From: Candidatus Heimdallarchaeota archaeon | GTDB taxonomy: Archaea > Asgardarchaeota > Heimdallarchaeia > Heimdallarchaeales > Kariarchaeaceae | DNA: 6,463 nt | Assembly: GCA_030668165.1 (NCBI GenBank) | Contig: DAOUUM010000173.1 | Coordinates: 1 to 6,463, forward strand | Direction of reading: 5' to 3' | Shown here: positions 1 to 5,634 of the stretch, piece by piece | Numbering within the stretch: the first letter of the stretch is position 1 | Layout: each line of letters opens with the position of its first letter | Program-made: the position numbers and the translations under genes | Notes under the pieces: model-generated | Told to the model about the DNA's origin: nothing | The model's input: only the letters and a program-made list of their open reading frames with translations | Database searches by the model: none

Positions 1-473
1 CTAGTATACTAGGGATCATTACTTTCATTGTCTTACCTGGATTTTTCAGTACTGTTGATATTGGTGATCTGATCCCGCTGGATATGCAGTTTCTATATAC
101 ACCCGAAAAGGCATATACTGTAATTGAGGTGTATGCCACAGAGAACCGAGGGGATATCCTTATGGGATATCTTTTTTGGGACCTTGTTCGTCCCATTTTC
201 TATGCTCTATTTTTTGGAACGCTGATCTCTTGGCAGCTCAAGAGACAATATCCAGAAGGAAACAAGATCAGGAAAATCAATTTGGTCGTCCTGCTCGTTG
301 CCCTGTTTGATATCCTTGAGAACATTTTTATTGTGATCATGATAATTTACTATCCGAGACAGATACCATTGATTGCTTGGTCAACCAGCATCATCACATT
401 TTGCAAATACTTAACTGTACTGTTGATCGTACTTTTTTCACTGTATCTGGCCTTCAGAGCCAAATCTAAATGA
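1..473 (+). CDS. Four-helix membrane protein of unknown function, 5' end missing
   Basis: This is a partial gene. The frame is open from the left edge (first full codon at 3) with no stop before the ATG at 84. The 27 codons upstream of that ATG encode a hydrophobic helix (LGIITFIVLPGFF) followed by a short polar stretch, so the real start lies outside the window and the ATG at 84 is internal. About 156 codons are visible. They give four likely membrane helices: the edge helix, then one around DILMGYLFWDLVRPIFYALF, one around LVVLLVALFDILENIFIVIM, and one ending in SLYLAFRAKSK. Acidic residues lie inside helices (WD in the second, D-x-x-E-N in the third), which suggests a structural or transport role rather than a simple anchor. 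Two sampled lines of this gene are about 42-43% GC, against about 27-33% in sampled lines of the phosphoesterase gene. I cannot name the family. It converges on the regulator gene. Confidence 0.72.
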   Translation, partial: SILGIITFIVLPGFFSTVDIGDLIPLDMQFLYTPEKAYTVIEVYATENRGDILMGYLFWDLVRPIFYALFFGTLISWQLKRQYPEGNKIRKINLVVLLVALFDILENIFIVIMIIYYPRQIPLIAWSTSIITFCKYLTVLLIVLFSLYLAFRAKSK

Positions 474-508
<35 letters not shown>

Positions 509-587
509 TGAAAACATTTCTCGAGATTAAGAAGGAATATGGAAGCTTAGATTGTTTCAGGTATAAACAAGTAAAGTAAATCAATAT

Positions 588-1499
588 TCAATTTATTAGG
601 ATAAGAATTCCTAGAAGTAGATCAATGAAGGATGGGATGGTTGCGATTACCAAGGCACGAGCAAAGGTTGTCCCCCTCAGATATGAGATCCCTGAAGATG
701 CAAATAATGTACCCATGACAATGGATATGGCAAAAATCCATGGAAATGCAGTTTCACTTATCATAATATCTGATATGAATAGCAAAAGAATTCCGATACC
801 TATAACCACCCCCGGTAACATTGATAATATTCGAATAATAAAGGAGTACTTCAATCTGTTATAGATCGAATTTCTGAAGATAGTTACCTCAATATAATAT
901 AGGGCACCAATGCCCAATACAAAGGAAACCAGATCAAACAGAAACGCATTTTTACCAATTGAATATACTGCACTACCTGCTAGGGAGACCCCAATAATTG
1001 ATAATAAGATAACAGTAGTCAAGACAATTCCCACCAAGATATAGGAGGGTAATCCTAACCAGATCAATGCCAGTGGATCCTTCCCATCATGATTAATTTC
1101 TGAGATGGGTGAAGAACCAATGATATCCACCTCAGTTTTAATGGGATCCTTTTTGATAATCGGTTTACCAATAATTTCTGCATCCTCAGTTTCATTGGCT
1201 GAATCAATAGAATTTACTATCGGTTTCCTCTCAGCCTCATCCACAAAATCCATTTCCTCTACAATTGACTTGCCTTCCTCCGTGATTGCATACAATCCAT
1301 GACCTCGTTTCTCAATTAACGGAATCAGAACATTGAGATGATGATATAGCGAACCAGGTTTTAATCCACTAAACTCCATTAGCTGAGTATAATTTTTGGG
1401 TTCCTGATAAATAAAAATCAATAATTTTTTTCTATGACTATTTTGTAACCTATTATACATATCATAGTTTTGCTTTATATTTTCAGGATCTAATTGCAT
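588..1499 (-). CDS. Membrane-anchored winged-helix transcriptional regulator
   Basis: Counting from the ATG at 1499 (303 residues), residues about 12-83 form an ArsR-like winged helix-turn-helix. A first helix ends in RKKLLIFIYQ; the second helix and turn are NYTQLMEFSG; the recognition helix is KPGSLYHHLNVLIP; the wing is EKRGHGLYAITEEGK. An acidic, probably flexible linker (84-140) joins this to five likely membrane helices near 147-168, 187-207, 223-245, 251-273 and 279-302. The DNA-binding part should therefore face the cytoplasm from the membrane. A TTG at 1508 would add three residues; GGGGG at 1513-1517 is poorly spaced for either start, so the choice is uncertain. The ATG is 18 bases after the stop of the surface-protein gene at 1518-2489, implying co-transcription. 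Archaeal proteins joining a winged helix to membrane helices are known, but most lack assigned targets. Control of the neighbouring genes is inference. Confidence 0.85.
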   Translation of the reverse strand: MQLDPENIKQNYDMYNRLQNSHRKKLLIFIYQEPKNYTQLMEFSGLKPGSLYHHLNVLIPLIEKRGHGLYAITEEGKSIVEEMDFVDEAERKPIVNSIDSANETEDAEIIGKPIIKKDPIKTEVDIIGSSPISEINHDGKDPLALIWLGLPSYILVGIVLTTVILLSIIGVSLAGSAVYSIGKNAFLFDLVSFVLGIGALYYIEVTIFRNSIYNRLKYSFIIRILSMLPGVVIGIGILLLFISDIMISETAFPWIFAISIVMGTLFASSGISYLRGTTFARALVIATIPSFIDLLLGILILIN

Positions 1500-1517
1500 C
1501 GAAATCAAGAATCCCCC

Positions 1518-2489
1518 TTATACTTTCTTTTTACCAATGATATAGCCACTGATAAGAATAATACTTACAGCCAGTGTGGCAATAATAATCCCAGATACTG
1601 TGGGAACAAATGCCGCATTGCCATAATAATTTAACTCGTCAATAAATTGATTTTCTGAGAGTAATTCATCAATATTAATTATACTGTTAGCTTCAGTCCC
1701 TATAACTGGGTCATATGAAATTATACTGCCTGCAGGAAATGAGATGGTTAGATAGTCACCATAAACATCAGAAAATATGGATTTGCTTACCCCATCAACA
1801 ATTACATCTTCATCCCAATTAAATGACATGGGTAGATATTCATCATCGTCAGACATCATATTACTCATATGTGAACTATCACTCATCATGTCACCATCCA
1901 TCATATCCATCATGGATTTACTTTCTGTTGAGACGTTATGAAATACTGCTAATTTTGACGAATTTGATACAAAAGGATATTTCAGATCCATAGACCACTT
2001 GAACGCATATGGTGTATTATCTTGAGAAACGATTTCAAATGTCATCTTCAACAAGTTCTCAATTTTAGAATTGATGACGAAATATAAATTATCACCATTT
2101 TGAACCTTTTCTACCTCATTAAGTGTGCTCGAATTTAAGTGATAATCGGATATGACTAAATCGTTGGAGGTTAGCCCATTATTATCCAGATCCACATACT
2201 CAACAAGCTTATCGATTGATACCTCGATAATATTACTGTAATCGCTCATCATCTGGTGGTGCATAGAACTTGTATGCTCATCATTTGGATGCACGCTGAT
2301 ATAAAATTCGATAGAATTGATTATGGCTATTTTTCCCTCAATAACCATGTTCTCTGTGTTACCCTGGAATCCTGAACTTGATGTTGAGATATCACTATTT
2401 GCGTATACAGGAGTTGAATTCACCAATATCAGCAAGTGTATTAGTATAATGAGGATGATCCCCCTAATCCTAAATAACTTCATCATCAT
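1518..2489 (-). CDS. Secreted Met/Asp-rich surface protein with C-terminal anchor (shorter paralogue)
   Basis: The product has 323 residues. Residues 1-30 look like a signal peptide, with possible cleavage after VYA. A predicted extracytoplasmic domain follows, then a C-terminal membrane helix (about 294-317) and a basic KKKV tail, giving a cell-surface protein with a short cytoplasmic end. Residues 100-110 (DLDNNGLTSND) resemble an EF-hand or dockerin loop, with the last acidic residue at position 11 rather than 12. A block at 193-212 has nine Met plus Asp and one His, and a smaller His/Met cluster lies at 67-83; both could bind metal. It is clearly paralogous to the upstream gene product: KLVEYVDLDNNG, KWSMDLKYPF and a WDEDVIVDG segment all have counterparts there. 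Three ATG codons in a row begin the gene. The first is chosen because a TATA box lies about 30 bases upstream. The regulator gene follows after 18 bases. The true function is unknown. Confidence 0.87.
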   Translation of the reverse strand: MMMKLFRIRGIILIILIHLLILVNSTPVYANSDISTSSSGFQGNTENMVIEGKIAIINSIEFYISVHPNDEHTSSMHHQMMSDYSNIIEVSIDKLVEYVDLDNNGLTSNDLVISDYHLNSSTLNEVEKVQNGDNLYFVINSKIENLLKMTFEIVSQDNTPYAFKWSMDLKYPFVSNSSKLAVFHNVSTESKSMMDMMDGDMMSDSSHMSNMMSDDDEYLPMSFNWDEDVIVDGVSKSIFSDVYGDYLTISFPAGSIISYDPVIGTEANSIINIDELLSENQFIDELNYYGNAAFVPTVSGIIIATLAVSIILISGYIIGKKKV

Positions 2490-2512
2490 AAAAGAGATAG
2501 CAACACTTCCTT

Positions 2513-2526
2513 AAAATATATACTTC
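2513..2526 (-). promoter_or_regulatory. TATA-box promoter of the shorter surface-protein gene
   Basis: Read on the minus strand this is GAAGTATATATTTT, with TATATA at 2517-2522. Its centre is about 30 bases before the first ATG at 2489. That is the spacing expected when archaeal transcription begins at or within a few bases of the start codon, so the mRNA is probably leaderless or nearly so. No convincing Shine-Dalgarno sequence precedes the ATG. This promoter would also drive the regulator gene downstream. Confidence 0.6.
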
Positions 2527-2543
2527 AAATTTCATTTGAGGTT
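2524..2543 (-). promoter_or_regulatory. Candidate operator (inverted repeat) upstream of the shorter surface-protein gene
   Basis: On the plus strand this is TTCAAATTTCATTTGAGGTT: TCAA and TTGA arms separated by 7 bases. It matches the element at 3694-3713 at 14 of 20 positions without gaps, including all of TTGAGGTT. It starts 2 bases from the TATA box, so a bound protein would overlap the site of TFB contact; this arrangement is more typical of repression than activation. Function is inferred only from the shared motif and its position. Confidence 0.5.
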
Positions 2544-2591
2544 TAAATGAATATGACTGTTTATTTAATTAATATTATCATCTGAAAACAA

Positions 2592-3650
2592 TTAGGTGCT
2601 TTCTAAAATCTTATTGATGTCGTATTTTGATACTGCTATAATGATTAAAGCAGTTATACCAAATGCGATAATTGGCAGGATAACTGAATAATTAAGATAA
2701 CCGGTTATCATATTTCCTATATCCATATCTACACTTGACATAGTATCCAAATCTATTGAAACCTGGGGATCATAGAATATTTCTGACCCTTGAGGTATGG
2801 ATAGGATGAAATTATCTTCAAAGTCAGTTGAAGTTACATTGGTCTCTATTCCATCAACTATAGCAGTATCATCCCATGAGAACATCATTGGAAACTCTTC
2901 ATGATCATCCATCATCATACCTGATAAGTGATCATCAGTCGTACCATCCCTGTGTCCATCCATATAATCACCAGAATGGCCACCCATTCCTCCATTGGTC
3001 ATCTCTGAATTCATTTCCTCATGGAACATATTTTGATTCATTGAATCCACCTCGTGAATTATTGCCAACGTGGTATTGGATTGTGTAAATGGGTAGTTAA
3101 TTTCATAGGACCATTTCATTCTGAAAGGCATCTGATCTTGAGAGTACATATCAAGTGTCATTTTGAATATTGATGAATTTTCACTCTCTATTTGATATTT
3201 TATCATATCTCCTGAAATCGTCATGGTGGGTTGCTTGAGTGTCTCATTGTTAAGAATGTATTCAGATACTTCTGTATCTTCAACAGAATACCCATTATTG
3301 TCAACATCAATGAACTCAACAAGTTTAAAGATTTTCACATCCATTTTATTCATGTACTGGTACATCTCTAAGATATCCTCCTCATTCATGTTTTCTTGCA
3401 TCATATCCTGCATCTCCTCTGAGGGCAAAACTGATAATGAGACCAGTATATAGTAATTAACTGATATCTCGGCTGCAATATCCATATACTCAGCGTTACC
3501 ATAAAGTCCGTGATGATTCACATTCATATCAGGTATTGAGGACCCTGGTTGATTGGTGGTATTATCATCCCCATTATGGGCGGTTGTTAGCGATATTGTC
3601 AGCAGGAATATCAAGCTTATTGATAGTAGAAAGAATTTGTTAATCTTCAT
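2592..3650 (-). CDS. Secreted Met/His-rich surface protein with C-terminal anchor (longer paralogue)
   Basis: Counting from the ATG at 3650 (352 residues), residues 1-24 are a typical signal peptide (MKINKFFLLS...LTTA). A predicted extracytoplasmic domain and one membrane helix (about 321-340) follow. An in-frame ATG at 3665 would add five residues (MRLII). The later ATG is preferred because its TATA box then sits about 30 bases upstream, as in the paralogue. Residues 115-125 (DVDNNGYSVED) form an EF-hand-like loop. Residues about 203-256 are rich in Met, His, Asp and Gly, with pieces such as GGMGGHSGDYMDGH and SGMMMDDHEEFPMMFSWDD. A second Met/Glu-rich patch lies near 80-103. These could coordinate copper or another soft metal, but I see no complete known copper-site motif. 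The family resembles archaeal surface proteins with a K-x-x-E-x-x-D-x-D/N-N-N-G loop. Tandem duplication with the downstream paralogue is likely. Function is unknown. Confidence 0.87.
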   Translation of the reverse strand: MKINKFFLLSISLIFLLTISLTTAHNGDDNTTNQPGSSIPDMNVNHHGLYGNAEYMDIAAEISVNYYILVSLSVLPSEEMQDMMQENMNEEDILEMYQYMNKMDVKIFKLVEFIDVDNNGYSVEDTEVSEYILNNETLKQPTMTISGDMIKYQIESENSSIFKMTLDMYSQDQMPFRMKWSYEINYPFTQSNTTLAIIHEVDSMNQNMFHEEMNSEMTNGGMGGHSGDYMDGHRDGTTDDHLSGMMMDDHEEFPMMFSWDDTAIVDGIETNVTSTDFEDNFILSIPQGSEIFYDPQVSIDLDTMSSVDMDIGNMITGYLNYSVILPIIAFGITALIIIAVSKYDINKILEST

Positions 3651-3674
3651 GATTATCAATCTCATTTACTTTCT

Positions 3675-3686
3675 GATATATAGGTA
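3675..3686 (-). promoter_or_regulatory. TATA-box promoter of the longer surface-protein gene
   Basis: Read on the minus strand this is TACCTATATATC, with TATATA at 3677-3682. Its centre is about 30 bases before the ATG at 3650 and only about 14 bases before the ATG at 3665. Archaeal transcription normally starts 22-27 bases after the TATA centre, so an mRNA from here would begin near 3653-3656 and exclude the upstream ATG. It therefore supports the shorter protein. Confidence 0.55.
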
Positions 3687-3693
3687 CTTTCTG

Positions 3694-3713
3694 CTCAACT
3701 TCATCTTGAGGTT
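3694..3713 (-). promoter_or_regulatory. Candidate operator (inverted repeat) upstream of the longer surface-protein gene
   Basis: On the plus strand this is CTCAACTTCATCTTGAGGTT: perfect CTCAA and TTGAG arms around a 7-base spacer. The same arrangement, with the same arm spacing and TTGAGGTT tail, lies upstream of the paralogue at 2524-2543. Here it begins 12 bases from the end of the TATA box instead of 2, a shift of one helical turn, so a bound protein would stay on the same face of the DNA. It is a candidate binding site for the linked winged-helix regulator; this is inference. Confidence 0.5.
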
Positions 3714-3899
3714 CCTTGAACATTCCTTAGGATTGATTTTCACATTATTATAATTTACTATTTTCTTACGGAAATAATTCAATCTGTAATACCGTATTTT
3801 GGATGAGAAATTTCATATTTAATTACCAAAGGAAGGTTATTAAATCATTATGATAACAGTAAGACTTGTCTGGATTATGCATTTGCACACTATTCTATA

Positions 3900-3917
3900 A
3901 ACCTCAAATAACCTCAA
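3900..3917 (+). promoter_or_regulatory. Two AACCTCAA half-sites phased at 10 bases, upstream of the zinc-ribbon gene
   Basis: AACCTCAA occurs at 3900-3907 and again at 3910-3917, exactly 10 bases apart, just upstream of the likely promoter. It is the reverse complement of the TTGAGGTT arm shared by both surface-protein promoters, and in all cases it reads AACCTCAA in the direction of transcription. Spacing by one helical turn suits two protein subunits on one face of the DNA. The link to a shared regulator is inference. Confidence 0.45.
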
Positions 3918-3920
3918 AAT

Positions 3921-3931
3921 AGATTTTAATA
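3921..3931 (+). promoter_or_regulatory. Possible TATA-like promoter of the zinc-ribbon gene
   Basis: AGATTTTAATA is the best TATA-like stretch near the half-sites. A start about 25 bases downstream would give a leader of roughly 40 bases, consistent with the Shine-Dalgarno sequence used by this gene. CCATATT at 3954-3960 is an alternative, so confidence is low. Confidence 0.3.
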
Positions 3932-3981
3932 CAAATATCAAATAGATTCAATACCATATTAGATTCAGATCGAATGTGATC

Positions 3982-3986
3982 GGTGA
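3982..3986 (+). promoter_or_regulatory. Shine-Dalgarno sequence GGTGA of the zinc-ribbon gene
   Basis: GGTGA ends 6 bases before the ATG at 3993 and complements the archaeal 16S rRNA 3' end (core CACC). It supports the first of the two adjacent ATG codons (3993, 3996). It also contrasts with the leaderless-type starts of the surface-protein and nuclease genes. Confidence 0.6.
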
Positions 3987-3992
3987 ATAATT

Positions 3993-4406
3993 ATGATGTA
4001 CAACTCAAACTCAATGTTTTCAATGTGGATCTGGCTAGCCATTATCCTGTTTGTTATTGCAATATTTGTTGCAAATGATGCCAATAAAAGAGGCCATAAC
4101 GGATTATTATGGGGATTTTTAGTTATGATAATGCCTATGATGGGTATATTCTTCTACTTAATTTTTGTCTCTTTGAATCCTGTAGCAGGACAAACAACCT
4201 ATACCCAACAGAACATTAATGCAGCTCAAACAGCTCCTCCAAGATATCAACCCCCGCAGGCAACTGTTGACTATAATGGTGATGTTAAACCAGTAGATAT
4301 TAATCAAGGATTACCAGGCAATTTCTGTGTATACTGTGGAAGCAACAATATTGAAAATGCTGAATATTGCAATAAATGTGGAACCAAAATTCCTATTGAA
4401 CCATAA
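3993..4406 (+). CDS. Small membrane protein with C-terminal zinc ribbon
   Basis: The product has 137 residues. Two membrane helices (about 11-27 and 38-60) flank a short polar loop, VANDANKRGHNG. This pattern resembles the PLDc_N-like helical hairpins common in small prokaryotic membrane proteins. A Gln/Pro-rich linker (about 66-108) leads to a C4 zinc ribbon, with C112-x2-C115 and C126-x2-C129 in the segment CVYCG...CNKCG. Such a ribbon usually binds one zinc and mediates protein or nucleic-acid contacts; both termini probably face the cytoplasm. The gene is divergent from the surface-protein genes and carries the same AACCTCAA half-sites upstream, so it may be co-regulated with them. No enzyme motif is visible, and the role is unknown. 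Confidence 0.87.
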   Translation: MMYNSNSMFSMWIWLAIILFVIAIFVANDANKRGHNGLLWGFLVMIMPMMGIFFYLIFVSLNPVAGQTTYTQQNINAAQTAPPRYQPPQATVDYNGDVKPVDINQGLPGNFCVYCGSNNIENAEYCNKCGTKIPIEP

Positions 4407-4429
4407 TAAATCGAATTAAGTAATAATTG

Positions 4430-4440
4430 AAAAATAAAAA
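4430..4440 (-). terminator. Oligo-T terminator candidate for the phosphoesterase gene
   Basis: On the minus strand this reads TTTTTATTTTT, about 80 bases beyond the stop of the Mre11-like gene. Archaeal RNA polymerase commonly terminates at oligo-T tracts without needing a hairpin. It lies just past the end of the convergent zinc-ribbon gene. Confidence 0.4.
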
Positions 4441-4469
4441 CACTAGGTTAGCGTTTATTAATTAAATTA

Positions 4470-4489
4470 TTGTAATTTATCAATTACAA
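4470..4489. repeat. Perfect 8-bp inverted repeat between convergent genes
   Basis: TTGTAATT and AATTACAA flank the loop TATC. The hairpin lies between the ends of the zinc-ribbon gene and the Mre11-like gene, where a two-way transcript end would be expected. It is AT-rich and not followed by a T run on either strand, so a terminator role is only possible. Confidence 0.4.
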
Positions 4490-4522
4490 AATTGACAAAG
4501 AGAGAGCCCATTGTTATTAATC

Positions 4523-5521
4523 TCAAAGCGATTGTACCAATTGTTCAAAATTAATGTTCTTAAACACTGGATAATCATCATACATATTGTTCAGCACAAT
4601 ATCAGGCTTACGAGGGCTAAAATTTAGTAATGGAAACTGTTTGGCTGTATATTTTGAATACAGATATTGTATCTCATGATGACTCAGAGCTCTTCCCACT
4701 AATCGGATCAGAGTTCTGAGATCTGGATTTATCTCTATCCCATCAATTAACTGTTCAATTGAACCATTTATTACTCTCTCCTTGACAATCATGGGGGCAG
4801 ATCGTAACTCCCGGAATTGCATTTTCGTCGTATGCTCATTTATCTCAATTTTCATATATCCCTTGGGTTCGATACTCTCCACAAAACTTGTTCTGATCAG
4901 AGAGCCCGTATAATAAACCCTTAAATCCTCCAATGATTGTGCCCTATGAATATGACCCGATAAGGTGAATTTGATGTGATCTGGTAATTTTGAATCAATC
5001 ACATCATCACCATATCGGAATGTGAAGGCATTGGGACCAAAACTTGCATTTTTGAATACTTGATGGCTTATGATAATACTTGGATCACGAGTTGCAAGAT
5101 CAATAGCTTTTTTGTAAATCCCCTTGGGATCTTTGTACTCGTAGGGAAAACCGATGATATCAACTTCGGGTAATTTTACCTTTGATAATTTATTTATTAT
5201 ATGATATTTATCATAGAAGAATGAGAATAATGTGGAGGGCAGTGATCCCCTATCATGATTACCAGGAATCAATATTAAACCAATATCATTGTCCAGTACT
5301 TGTTTAAATAATGCATATACCCTATCTTTTACCTTTTTGGGTGGTTTCGATCTATTAAACACATCACCAGTATGGATTATATAATCAATTTCCTCTGCTT
5401 TGGCAATCTCAATAATAGATTCAAATCGTTCATAAAAATAATTGAGGATGGAATTTCTTGATTCTGCACTCCTACCATAGTAGTAACCAAAATGAGTATC
5501 TCCGAGTGCTAATATTTTCAT
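4523..5521 (-). CDS. Mre11/SbcD-like calcineurin-type phosphoesterase (probable DNA repair nuclease)
   Basis: The product has 332 residues and carries the full set of metallophosphoesterase motifs in order: GDTHFG at 7-12 (D8, H10), GDVF at 52-55 (D53), GNHD at 87-90 (N88, H89), SHQ at 152-154 (H153) and GHIH at 189-192 (H190, H192). These bind two metal ions, usually Mn2+ in Mre11. The downstream segment YTGSLIRTSFVE...KGY matches the region after the last motif in Mre11/SbcD nucleases, which supports this family over general phosphoesterases. Mre11 acts with Rad50 to process DNA ends. The protein is somewhat shorter than typical Mre11 (roughly 370-420 residues), and no rad50, herA or nurA gene is visible nearby, so it may be a stand-alone paralogue. 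The ATG at 5521 is supported by a TATA box about 27 bases upstream. It converges on the zinc-ribbon gene. Confidence 0.88.
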   Translation of the reverse strand: MKILALGDTHFGYYYGRSAESRNSILNYFYERFESIIEIAKAEEIDYIIHTGDVFNRSKPPKKVKDRVYALFKQVLDNDIGLILIPGNHDRGSLPSTLFSFFYDKYHIINKLSKVKLPEVDIIGFPYEYKDPKGIYKKAIDLATRDPSIIISHQVFKNASFGPNAFTFRYGDDVIDSKLPDHIKFTLSGHIHRAQSLEDLRVYYTGSLIRTSFVESIEPKGYMKIEINEHTTKMQFRELRSAPMIVKERVINGSIEQLIDGIEINPDLRTLIRLVGRALSHHEIQYLYSKYTAKQFPLLNFSPRKPDIVLNNMYDDYPVFKNINFEQLVQSL

Positions 5522-5542
5522 GATAGATCAGGATAATTATTT

Positions 5543-5555
5543 TAGTATAAAAGAT
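5543..5555 (-). promoter_or_regulatory. TATA-box promoter of the phosphoesterase gene
   Basis: Read on the minus strand the core is TTTTATAC (5545-5552), centred about 27 bases before the ATG at 5521. No Shine-Dalgarno sequence lies before the start, so the mRNA is probably leaderless. It shows that this gene can be transcribed independently of the transporter gene upstream of it on the same strand. Confidence 0.5.
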
Positions 5556-5634
5556 TTGACAGAACTGAATTGAAAGTGAAAGTTCAAATCCTCAACAACT
5601 GATTTTGCAGATTTATATTATATTTAGTAATATT

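Larger units (their letters stand above)
3651..3992. other. Divergent intergenic region
   Basis: This 342-base gap separates the longer surface-protein gene (-) from the zinc-ribbon gene (+). It holds the TATA box and inverted repeat of the former near 3675-3713 and the paired AACCTCAA half-sites, probable promoter and Shine-Dalgarno sequence of the latter from about 3899 onward. The middle, about 3720-3895, is AT-rich. I see no RNA gene, coding frame or strong repeat in it. Confidence 0.6.

Noticed and set aside
625..1302. Two plus-strand open frames within the regulator gene
   Set aside because: Both are shadows of the winged-helix membrane protein, which has clear domain structure; neither has a convincing ribosome-binding site or protein-like features.
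1500..1508. TTG at 1508 as start of the regulator
   Set aside because: It is possible, but the run of G bases is only 4 bases away, TTG is a weak start, and the added three residues carry no feature; the ATG at 1499 is preferred without certainty.
1846..1925. CATCAT-rich stretch considered as a tandem DNA repeat or CRISPR-like array
   Set aside because: It is the Met/Asp coding block of the surface protein; there is no regular unit-and-spacer pattern. No CRISPR array, tRNA, rRNA or insertion sequence was seen anywhere in the window.
2876..3753. Plus-strand open frames over the longer surface-protein gene
   Set aside because: They are rich in His, Ser and Ile because they are antisense to Met/Asp/Asn codons; the minus-strand product has a signal peptide, a paralogue and an anchor helix.
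3767..3796. TACGG ... CCGTA inverted repeat in the divergent intergenic region
   Set aside because: The arms are only 5 bases with a 20-base loop, which is expected by chance, and it is not positioned near either promoter.
3943..3967. TAGATTCA direct repeat in the leader of the zinc-ribbon gene, considered as an operator
   Set aside because: The two copies are 17 bases apart, in AT-rich sequence, and do not recur upstream of any other gene here.
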